This document shows positions 57,404 to 64,000 of a stretch of 64,000 nt of DNA, one piece after another (position 1 is the stretch's first letter; each line of letters begins with the position of its first letter). Under the pieces are notes generated by a model that worked only from the letters and a program-made list of their open reading frames with translations, was not told where the DNA came from and did not search any database. Made by a program: the position numbers and the translations under genes. Origin of the DNA: Streptomyces olivochromogenes (GTDB lineage Bacteria; Actinomycetota; Actinomycetes; Streptomycetales; Streptomycetaceae); NCBI RefSeq assembly GCF_001514115.1, contig NZ_KQ948455.1, positions 358,709 through 422,708 of the forward strand, in the 5' to 3' direction.

Positions 57404-60244
57404 ATGCGAGCACCGGTGCAGAAGATGCGGTCTCGGCGCACAGGCAAGCAGTCGGCCTCCGAAGGGGGCGCGGAACGCACGCCGGGTGCCGCGGGGCAGA
57501 CCCCTGCGGGCAAGGGCCGCTCCGCTCACGTACGCAATCGGCTGATCGTCGCCGTGGCGGTCGTCGCGGCCGCCATCGCCGGCGCCGGAGCCCCCACGGT
57601 CCTCGCGGCCTCCGAGCAGCTGAACGACTCCCAGAACCTGGTGACGCTCGCCGGGCGGACCCAGCAGGCGCTGACGCTCGCCCACTCGCTGGCCGACGAG
57701 CGCGACGAGGTCACCTCGTACATCGCCGCGGGCCGGCCGAAGTCCAAGGCGCCCTCCGAGCAGCGCAGCGCCCGGGTCGACCGGCAGGTCGACGAGGTGC
57801 GGGCGGACGAGGACGCGCCCGCCGTCCTCCTGAAGGACCTGGACGGCATCGGCACCGCCCGCAGAGCGGCGCTCACCGGAAAGAGCACCGCTCTCGAAGC
57901 GCACGAGGCGTACTCCGACGTCATCACCGAACTCCACGCACTCGCCGAGGACCTGGCCGAGCAGCTGCCGCCCCGCGCGGGCTCCGGCGCGCACGCCCTC
58001 GCCGAGCTGGACTCCGCGGTCCAGCAGTCCGCCGCCGCCCGCGGACTGCTCCTCGCGGCCCTCGACATCCCGCGCACCACCCAGACGGTCATCAACCCCG
58101 TCACCGGTCTGGCGTCCACCACCAGCGGCTCGTCCGCCGCCGACACCAAGCAGCGCGACGCGCTCAGCGCCGCCGCCCAGCAGGCCCGGCTCCGCTCGGA
58201 CGCGGCCCTCGCGGACTTCCGCGAGACGGCCCCCGAGGACGCCAAGGACTCGTACGACTCCACGGTCACCGGACCCGACGTCACGACCGCGGACAAGTAC
58301 CTCACCGACCTCACCGACCAGCCGACGCTCTCCGACTCCGAGCTCGACTCCAGCACGAACAAGGTGGACGCGGCGCTCTCCGCCCGCGTCGAGCTGATGC
58401 GCGGCGCCGAGGCCTCGCTGTACGACCACCGCACCAAGGACCTGGAGCGGCTGCGGGACGACGACGTCACCGCGCTGGAGATCCGGATCGCCCTCATCGG
58501 CACCCTGCTGCTGGTCGCGGTCGGCGTCTCGATGGCCATGGCCCGTACGCTCACCCGCCCGCTGTCCGTACTGCGCCGGGGCTCGGCCCGCCTCGCCGCC
58601 GACCCGGGCACGCAGGAGCCGGTCAAGTTCACCGGGCGCAACGACGAGTTCGCCCAGGTGGTCCGCTCCGTCAACGCGCTGCACGCGCACGCCGCCGCGC
58701 TCCATGAACGGCTGACCACCCTCGAGGCGGACCGCAAGCACCTCATCGGGCAGCGCCAGCTGATGGCCGACGAGCGCGACAGGCTGCGCGCGGAACTCGC
58801 CGACACGGCGGCCCACCTGGAGCAGGTGCGCGGCACCATCCACGGCACCTTCGTCAACCTCGCGCTGCGCACCCTCGGCCTGGTCGAGCGGCAGCTCGGG
58901 GTCATCGAGGGACTGGAGGAGCGCGAGCAGGACCCGGACCGCCTGGGAACGCTCTTCAAGCTGGACCACTTCGCGACCGTCATGCGGCGCCACAGCGAGA
59001 ACCTGCTCGTCCTCGCCGGCCACGAACACGTCCAGCACCACGCGGGCCCCGTCCCGCTGGTCGACGTCGTGCGGGCCGCGGTCAGCGAGATCGAGCGGTA
59101 CGAGCGCGTCCGCATCGCCGTGTTGCCGCCGCACGCGCACCTCGCCGGGTTCGCCGCGGACGACCTCTCGCATCTGGTGGCCGAACTCCTGGAGAACGCC
59201 TCCTCGTTCTCGCCCCCCGACCTGCCCGTCGAGGTCTCCGGCTGGCTGCTGGAGAACGGCGAGGTGATGCTCTCCGTGCAGGACGAGGGCATCGGCATGG
59301 CCCCCGACCGGATGGCCCAGCTCAACGCCCGTCTCTCCGAGTTCGACCCGGAGGACACCTACGACCAGGAGAGCGGCGAGGGACTCGGGCTCGGCCTGTA
59401 CGTGGTGGCACGGCTCGCCCACCGGCACGGCGTCCGCGTACAGCTGCGAGAACAGAAGCAGGGCGGCACCGCGGCCGTGGTCGTCCTCCCCAAGACGCTG
59501 TTCGCGACCGCCCCCGTCGGCACGGTCCCCTCGGCCTCCCCGGTCACCGGAGCCGCCCCCTCGGTCGTCCTCCCGGGCGCCGACGCGGAGGCCAACTCGA
59601 ACGTACTGCGCGGCCGTTCGGCCCTCACGGCACGGGGCCAGGCGAGCCCGGGCGTTCCCACCGCTCCCGCCGTTGACGAGGACCCGCTGATCGCCGCCGC
59701 GGAGGAGGCCGTACGAGCGGACGCCGCCGCGGAGGAGGCCGTATGGTCGGGCGCCGCCGCGCAGGAGGTGGCCTACGCCCCCGAGCCGACGCCCTCCGAG
59801 ACCACCATGGAGCTGCTGGCACCGCTGGTCCCGCCGGACGAGCCGGTGGCCCCGGCGCCCGAGCCCGCGGTGTCCGCCGCCGCTCCCGACCCCTACGCCA
59901 TCGGCCCCGACTCCCACGAACGGGTGTCGGACGAGGAGGCGGAACGGGTCACCGACAAGGGACTGCCCAAGCGGACGCCGAAGATCTCGGCGCCCGCAGC
60001 GGTTCCCCGGCCGCGTGTCGGCGGTGTGGACGCCGAGGCGCTGCGGCGCAGGCTCGGCGGCTTCCACCGGGGCGCGACGGAGGGCCGCCGCGACGTGGAG
60101 GCCGAGATCGCCGAACAGACGGCCCAGACGCCCACCCCGCACCACACCGCACGGAACACCGCGCAGGACCAAGCGCAGGACGCGGTGCGACAGCAGGACG
60201 CAGTAGACGCATCGGGGGGCACAGTCGAGGAGGCAAGCAGTTGA
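57404..60244 (+). CDS. cvnA: Conservon CvnA: nitrate-sensor-like membrane histidine-kinase-type protein
   Basis: A 946-aa protein. The N-terminus has a membrane segment (LIVAVAVVAAAIAGAGAPTVL, about 44-66), a long extracytoplasmic helical domain and a second membrane segment near 360-382 (LEIRIALIGTLLLVAVGVSM). A HAMP-like region follows. The ATPase domain has the N-box ELLENASSFSPPDLPVEV, the D-box DEGIGMAP and GEGLGLGLYVVAR; the phosphoacceptor His region is atypical, as in other CvnA proteins. The last 250 residues are Ala/Glu/Pro-rich. In Streptomyces CvnA-D form a membrane-associated complex resembling a G-protein sensor. ATG 57404; its stop overlaps cvnB. Confidence 0.9.
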   Translation: MRAPVQKMRSRRTGKQSASEGGAERTPGAAGQTPAGKGRSAHVRNRLIVAVAVVAAAIAGAGAPTVLAASEQLNDSQNLVTLAGRTQQALTLAHSLADERDEVTSYIAAGRPKSKAPSEQRSARVDRQVDEVRADEDAPAVLLKDLDGIGTARRAALTGKSTALEAHEAYSDVITELHALAEDLAEQLPPRAGSGAHALAELDSAVQQSAAARGLLLAALDIPRTTQTVINPVTGLASTTSGSSAADTKQRDALSAAAQQARLRSDAALADFRETAPEDAKDSYDSTVTGPDVTTADKYLTDLTDQPTLSDSELDSSTNKVDAALSARVELMRGAEASLYDHRTKDLERLRDDDVTALEIRIALIGTLLLVAVGVSMAMARTLTRPLSVLRRGSARLAADPGTQEPVKFTGRNDEFAQVVRSVNALHAHAAALHERLTTLEADRKHLIGQRQLMADERDRLRAELADTAAHLEQVRGTIHGTFVNLALRTLGLVERQLGVIEGLEEREQDPDRLGTLFKLDHFATVMRRHSENLLVLAGHEHVQHHAGPVPLVDVVRAAVSEIERYERVRIAVLPPHAHLAGFAADDLSHLVAELLENASSFSPPDLPVEVSGWLLENGEVMLSVQDEGIGMAPDRMAQLNARLSEFDPEDTYDQESGEGLGLGLYVVARLAHRHGVRVQLREQKQGGTAAVVVLPKTLFATAPVGTVPSASPVTGAAPSVVLPGADAEANSNVLRGRSALTARGQASPGVPTAPAVDEDPLIAAAEEAVRADAAAEEAVWSGAAAQEVAYAPEPTPSETTMELLAPLVPPDEPVAPAPEPAVSAAAPDPYAIGPDSHERVSDEEAERVTDKGLPKRTPKISAPAAVPRPRVGGVDAEALRRRLGGFHRGATEGRRDVEAEIAEQTAQTPTPHHTARNTAQDQAQDAVRQQDAVDASGGTVEEASS

Positions 60245-60744
60245 CCGCGCCCAGTACCTTCGGCCTGAGCAGTGAAGCCCGCAATCTGCACTGGCTGCTG
60301 ACGAACCTCGTCGAGGAGGTGCCGGGCCTCCAGTCGGTCGCGGTCGTCTCCTCCGACGGTCTGCTGCTGCTGTCCTCCGACCCCGGGAGGAACGCGGAGG
60401 CCCGCACCGGAGCGGAGGCGCGCCCCACCGGCCCCAAGGGATCCTCCGCGGACCTCGCCACCATCGTCTCCGGCATCGGCAGCCTCACCATCGGCGCCGC
60501 GAAGCTGATGGAGGCGGGCGGGGTGAAACAGACGATGGTCGCGATGGACGAGGGCAGCCTCTTCGTCATGTCGATCAGCGACGGCTCGCTGCTCGGGGTG
60601 CACGGCGCCCCGGACTGCGACATGAGCGTGGTGGCGTACCACATGGCGCTGTTCGTCGGCCGCGCCGGGCACGTCCTGACGCCCGAACTCCGCAGCGAGC
60701 TACGCCAGTCACTCGAAGCCAAGCCGACGGGGAGTGCCCAGTGA
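60241..60744 (+). CDS. cvnB: Conservon CvnB: roadblock/LC7-domain protein
   Basis: A 167-aa roadblock/LC7 protein (FGLSSEARNLHWLLTNLVEEV, AVVSSDGLLLLSSDPGR, LFVMSISDGSLLGVH). Such proteins act as regulators of the partner GTPase in bacterial two-subunit switch systems. TTG 60241 overlaps the cvnA stop (TTGA), and the stop overlaps the cvnC start (GTGA). An insertion of about 15 residues (RNAEARTGAEARPTGPKGSS) follows the second strand. Confidence 0.92.
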   Translation: MTAPSTFGLSSEARNLHWLLTNLVEEVPGLQSVAVVSSDGLLLLSSDPGRNAEARTGAEARPTGPKGSSADLATIVSGIGSLTIGAAKLMEAGGVKQTMVAMDEGSLFVMSISDGSLLGVHGAPDCDMSVVAYHMALFVGRAGHVLTPELRSELRQSLEAKPTGSAQ

Positions 60745-61148
60745 GTCCTTCCTCCGCGCCCAAGCTCCCCATACGTGGCGGGGACCGCAAACCGGCCCGC
60801 GTGCGCCCGTACTCGCTCACCGGCGGCCGTACCCGTTTCGGGCACGTGCTGCTGGTCGAGACGTTCGTGGCGGCGCTCGAGGCCCCCGAGGAGCGCAAGG
60901 AGCTGACCAACGGCTCCCTCGCGACCCGGGTGATGCCCGAGATGCGGGCCATCGTCGAACTCTGCCGCCGGATGCGTACGGTGGCCGAGATCGCCGCCCT
61001 CCTCAGGATGCCGCTGGGCGTGGTCCGCGTCCTCCTGAGCGACCTGGCGGACCAGGGAAAGATCCGTGTGTACGGAACAGGTCACGGCCCGGGACAGCCG
61101 GACCGCGCTCTGCTGGAAAGGGTGCTGAATGGACTCCGTCGTCTCTGA
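60741..61148 (+). CDS. cvnC: Conservon CvnC: DUF742 protein
   Basis: A 135-aa protein of the DUF742 family, small and helical, with VRPYSLTGGRTRFGHVLLVET at the start and TVAEIAALLRMPLGVVRVLLSDLADQGKI, a winged-helix-like segment, near the end. GTG start overlapping the cvnB stop. Its 3' end overlaps cvnD by 20 bp. It likely bridges the sensor and GTPase; no enzymatic residues are apparent. Confidence 0.92.
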   Translation: MSPSSAPKLPIRGGDRKPARVRPYSLTGGRTRFGHVLLVETFVAALEAPEERKELTNGSLATRVMPEMRAIVELCRRMRTVAEIAALLRMPLGVVRVLLSDLADQGKIRVYGTGHGPGQPDRALLERVLNGLRRL

Positions 61149-61803
61149 GGGTGCGCCGAGAACGGCCTCCCCCGCCTCGGCTCCGATGCCTCTGGCCCCG
61201 GTGCCGCTGCCCGAGTCCGACGAGAACCTCCAGGCCTGGCAGACCGACCGCAGCCGTGCCCCGATCGCGACGAAGATCGTGGTGGCGGGCGGCTTCGGCG
61301 TGGGCAAGACCACGCTGGTGACCGCGGTCTCCGAGATCACGCCCCTCCAGACGGAGGCGCTGATGACCCAGGCCAGCGAGGAGACGGACGACCTCACCGG
61401 CACTCCGGACAAAGTGACCACGACCGTGGCCATGGACTTCGGCCGCATCACACTCGACGACGACCTGGTCCTGTACCTCTTCGGGACGCCGGGCCAGCAG
61501 CGGTTCTGGTTCATGTGGGACGACCTGGTGCGCGGCGCGATCGGCGCCGTGGTCCTCGCCGACACCCGTCGCCTCAAGGACTGCTTCCCGGCGCTCGACT
61601 ACTTCGAGAGCTGCGGACTGCCGTACGTCGTCGCGGTCAACCACTTTGACGGCAGCGAGCAGTTCGACGCCGACGACGTGCGCGAGGCCCTCACGGTGCC
61701 TTCACACATACCTGTCATGATCATGGACGCCAGGCGCCGGATCTCGGTCGTCGAGACCCTGCTCGCGCTGGTGGGGCACGCGCTCGACGTGAGCCCCGAA
61801 TAA
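61129..61803 (+). CDS. cvnD: Conservon CvnD: ATP/GTP-binding protein
   Basis: A 224-aa P-loop GTPase of the conservon/MglA-like class. G1 is VVAGGFGVGKTTLVTAV; G3 appears as YLFGTPGQQRFWFMWDD; the usual NKxD is replaced by VNHFDGSEQF, a known feature of this family. The N-terminal 40 residues are Pro/Ala-rich and poorly conserved. It overlaps cvnC by 20 bp. It is the switch subunit of the conservon. Confidence 0.93.
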   Translation: MDSVVSEGAPRTASPASAPMPLAPVPLPESDENLQAWQTDRSRAPIATKIVVAGGFGVGKTTLVTAVSEITPLQTEALMTQASEETDDLTGTPDKVTTTVAMDFGRITLDDDLVLYLFGTPGQQRFWFMWDDLVRGAIGAVVLADTRRLKDCFPALDYFESCGLPYVVAVNHFDGSEQFDADDVREALTVPSHIPVMIMDARRRISVVETLLALVGHALDVSPE

Positions 61804-61827
61804 GACGTACACGGAGTTAGGACGCGC

Positions 61828-63081
61828 ATGCGGAAGATACTCGTCGTCGGAGCCGGTCAGTCCGGACTCCAGCTTGCCCTCGGCCTCCAGTCGCACGGGT
61901 ACGAGGTCACCCTGATGTCGAACCGGACGGCGGACGAGATCCGCACCGGCCGCGTCATGTCGACGCAGTGCATGTTCCACACGGCACTCCAGCACGAGCG
62001 CGATCTCCAGCTGAACTTCTGGGAGTCCCAGGCCCCGAAGATCGAAGGACTCGGCGTCTCGGTCGCCGCCCCCGGCTCGCACGATCCCGGTCCGACCCAG
62101 CGGGCCATCGACTGGGTGGGCCGGCTCGACGGCTACGCGCAGTCGGTCGACCAGCGGGTGAAGATGGCCGGCTGGATGGAGACCTTCGCCCAGCGCGGCG
62201 GCCAACTGGTCATCCATGGCGCGGCGGTCTCCGACCTGGACTACTTCGCCCGTACGTACGACCTGGTCCTGGTGTCGGCGGGCAAGGGCGAGCTGGTCTC
62301 CATGTTCGGCCGGGACGCCGCCCGTTCCCCGTACGCGGAGCCGCAGCGCGCCCTCGCCGTCGCCTACGTCCACGGTCTGGGCCCGCGCCCCGAGCACCCC
62401 GACTACGACGCGGTCCGCTGCAACCTGGTCCCCGGCGTCGGCGAGCTCTTCGTCATGCCGACCCTCACCACCTCCGGCCGCGCGGACATCCTCTTCTGGG
62501 AGGGCATACCCGGCGGCCCGGTCGACGCCTTCAACGGCATCAAGGACCCCGCCGAACACCTCTCCCTGACCCTGGAACTCATGGAGAAGTTCGTGCCGTG
62601 GGAGTACGCCCGGGCCACCAAGGTCGAACTCACCGACGCGAACGGAACGCTGTCCGGACGCTACGCGCCCACCGTCCGCAACCCGATCGGCCGCCTCCCC
62701 GGCGGCGGCCTGGTCCTGGGCGTCGCCGACGTGGTCGTCGCCAACGACCCGATCACCGGCCAGGGCTCCAACTCCGCCTCCAAGTGCGCGGCGGCGTACC
62801 TCGGCGCGATCCTCGAGCACGAGGACAAGGAGTTCGACGAGGCGTGGATGCGATCCGCGTTCGACCGGTACTGGGACACGGCCCAGCACGTGACGAAGTG
62901 GACGAACGCCATGCTGGGCGTGCCGCCGGAGCACGTCCTCAATCTGATCGGGGCCGGGGGGCAGATTCCGGCGGTGGCGCATCGTTTCGCCAATGGGTTC
63001 AACAATCCGGCGGACTTCGAGAACTTCTTCTATGAGCCCGAGAAGACCGAGGCGTACCTGGCTTCCGTGGCCGGGGCCTGA
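61828..63081 (+). CDS. Styrene-monooxygenase-like FAD-dependent oxygenase
   Basis: A 417-aa flavoprotein of the StyA type (two-component monooxygenase). The FAD motif is ILVVGAGQSGLQLALGLQ at the N-terminus, with MSNRTADEIRTGRV after it and LVSAGKGELVSMFGRD in the middle; PITGQGSNSASKCAAAYL near 310 is the second dinucleotide-binding region. Such enzymes epoxidise styrene or indole and need a separate flavin reductase, which is not encoded here. It starts 24 bp after cvnD and is probably part of the conservon operon. The natural substrate is unknown; indole is a common one for this family. Confidence 0.88.
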   Translation: MRKILVVGAGQSGLQLALGLQSHGYEVTLMSNRTADEIRTGRVMSTQCMFHTALQHERDLQLNFWESQAPKIEGLGVSVAAPGSHDPGPTQRAIDWVGRLDGYAQSVDQRVKMAGWMETFAQRGGQLVIHGAAVSDLDYFARTYDLVLVSAGKGELVSMFGRDAARSPYAEPQRALAVAYVHGLGPRPEHPDYDAVRCNLVPGVGELFVMPTLTTSGRADILFWEGIPGGPVDAFNGIKDPAEHLSLTLELMEKFVPWEYARATKVELTDANGTLSGRYAPTVRNPIGRLPGGGLVLGVADVVVANDPITGQGSNSASKCAAAYLGAILEHEDKEFDEAWMRSAFDRYWDTAQHVTKWTNAMLGVPPEHVLNLIGAGGQIPAVAHRFANGFNNPADFENFFYEPEKTEAYLASVAGA

Positions 63082-63096
63082 GCCTGTCGGGCACTC

Positions 63097-64000
63097 CTAA
63101 TGGGACGCGAGCCTCGGCGGTGTGTAGCGCCGCAGGGGCTTTCCGTCCGGGTCCGGGCGGACGGCTCCGAGCAACGGGTTGGCGGCGATGGGGGAGACCT
63201 TGACGTCGGTTCCCGGTCTCGGGGCCTGCACGACCAGGCCGTCCCCCAGGTACAGGGCGACATGGGTGGCCTCGGGGAAGTAGATCACCAGATCCCCGGG
63301 GCGAAGCTCGCTCAGCGCAATGTGGGGCAAATGGGCCCATTGCTCCTGGCTGGTCCGGGGGATGGGCCGCCCGGCGTGCTCCCAGGCCTGCGAAGTGAGC
63401 CCCGAGCAGTCGTACGCCCCGGGACCCTCGGCCCCCCACACGTACGGCTTCCCGATCTGCTCCACGGCGTACCGCACCGCCTTCTCGCCCTCCTGCGTGG
63501 GCGGCCGCGCACTGCTGAGCGCCCCTGACGCCACGAACTTCTGCTGCGCCTCGGCGACTCCCGACTTCTCCAGCCGGGCGAGCTCGGCGAGCTGGCCGGC
63601 GCTGAGCGAGGCGAGCAGCACCTCGACGTCCTTGAGCCGCCCCCGCACCTCGTCGCGCTCCTTCTTCTGCCGTTCGGCGAGGGCGAGTTGACCGTCGAGC
63701 GCCTTGCGCGCCTTCCGTGCAAGACCGTCGGTCCTGCGCTCCGTTCCCCGCAGCCGGTCGACGGTCTCGACCCGCTCCTGCGCCAGCTGCCCGATCACGT
63801 GCCCCTCGTCCAGGGCGTGCTGCGGATCACGGGCGAGCAGCAGGCGTACGTACGACGAGATCTCGCCGCTGTTCTGGTACTGCTGCCGGGCGAGCCGCCC
63901 CGCCGCCGCGCGGCTGTCGTTCAGCGAGAGGCGGGCCTTGGCGAGGTTCCCGTCGAGCCGGGCGACCTCGGCCTTCTGCTTCCTCAGCTTCTCCGCGGTG
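63097..64000 (-). CDS. NlpC/P60 peptidoglycan hydrolase with coiled-coil region (5' end outside window)
   Basis: C40-family cysteine peptidase, likely a D-gamma-glutamyl-meso-DAP hydrolase in the envelope. The visible 301 codons start in a coiled-coil region that is open to the window edge (KLRKQKAEVARLDGNLAK, ending near SGVAEAQQKFV), then the NlpC/P60 domain: AVRYAVEQIGKPYVWGAEGP, the catalytic Cys in YDCSGLTSQAW, the His in ATHVALYLGDGLVV, and the third residue in the following strand. The real start lies beyond 64000, presumably with a signal peptide as in RipA-like proteins. A GTG at 63798 is internal. It is convergent with the monooxygenase gene, 15 bp apart. Confidence 0.9.
   Translation of the reverse strand, partial: TAEKLRKQKAEVARLDGNLAKARLSLNDSRAAAGRLARQQYQNSGEISSYVRLLLARDPQHALDEGHVIGQLAQERVETVDRLRGTERRTDGLARKARKALDGQLALAERQKKERDEVRGRLKDVEVLLASLSAGQLAELARLEKSGVAEAQQKFVASGALSSARPPTQEGEKAVRYAVEQIGKPYVWGAEGPGAYDCSGLTSQAWEHAGRPIPRTSQEQWAHLPHIALSELRPGDLVIYFPEATHVALYLGDGLVVQAPRPGTDVKVSPIAANPLLGAVRPDPDGKPLRRYTPPRLASH

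Overview
The window is a 64 kb piece of a Streptomyces chromosome. It has very high GC with strong third-position GC bias, GTG and TTG starts, and actinobacterial marker genes: WblE, a SigB-type sigma factor with its anti-sigma partner, a conservon, nickel SOD, the fused 2-oxoglutarate dehydrogenase/decarboxylase, and the das chitobiose operon with DasR-type operators. Gene order from the das operon to lon resembles, from memory, the S. coelicolor segment around SCO5232 to SCO5285. The gene names used here rest on that recollection plus motifs read directly in the sequence, not on a database search.

Layout. (1) 1-9.6 kb: amino-sugar block with dasA (5' end missing), a ~970 bp low-complexity repeat tract, dasB, dasC, a GH3 hexosaminidase, convergent nagB with a dre operator, and a double-SIS sugar isomerase. 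A structured leader and a second dre-like site follow, before a PdtaS-type histidine kinase. (2) 9.8-17.8 kb: wblE, a diacylglycerol-kinase-like protein, a small membrane protein, the sigH/anti-sigma pair, a UBP zinc-finger protein divergent from a Na+/H+ antiporter, a PLP enzyme and an amidase. (3) 18.0-20.7 kb: a two-gene cassette that I read as a Family 2B encapsulin shell (capsid fold plus cyclic-nucleotide-binding-like domain) translationally coupled to a polyprenyl synthase carrying a long low-complexity N-terminal extension, the expected cargo. This is the most interesting system here. (4) 20.9-28.4 kb: small metabolic genes, an 81 bp MITE-like element, decayed gene remnants, nickel SOD (sodN) with its maturation protease (sodX), a CGNR regulator and a methyltransferase. 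(5) 28.4-38.5 kb: a polar amino acid ABC transporter, malic enzyme, a quinone-oxidoreductase-like protein, a tiny HTH gene coupled to a Clp_N-domain gene behind a promoter covered by two palindromes, and a DUF4097/PadR pair. (6) 38.6-49.6 kb: sucA/kgd, an OmpR-type two-component system, a spermidine-synthase-like protein, and a GH3 glycosidase/MFS/TetR cluster with a near-perfect palindromic operator. (7) 49.7-57 kb: a rhomboid-like protein, a broken sulfatase gene, lon with a ClgR box, heptanucleotide repeat arrays, a GH25 lysozyme, two tandem MarR paralogues and a PP2C-like protein. (8) 57.4-64 kb: a conservon (cvnABCD) with overlapping genes, followed by a styrene-monooxygenase-like flavoprotein, then an NlpC/P60 hydrolase cut by the window edge.

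The genes group into modules: import and catabolism of chitin-derived sugars under DasR; stress and development control (sigH, wblE, PdtaS-like kinase, Clp_N pair, lon); central carbon metabolism (sucA, malic enzyme); and lineage-specific cassettes (encapsulin/prenyl synthase, conservon/flavin monooxygenase). No rRNA, tRNA, CRISPR array, complete insertion sequence or prophage was seen.
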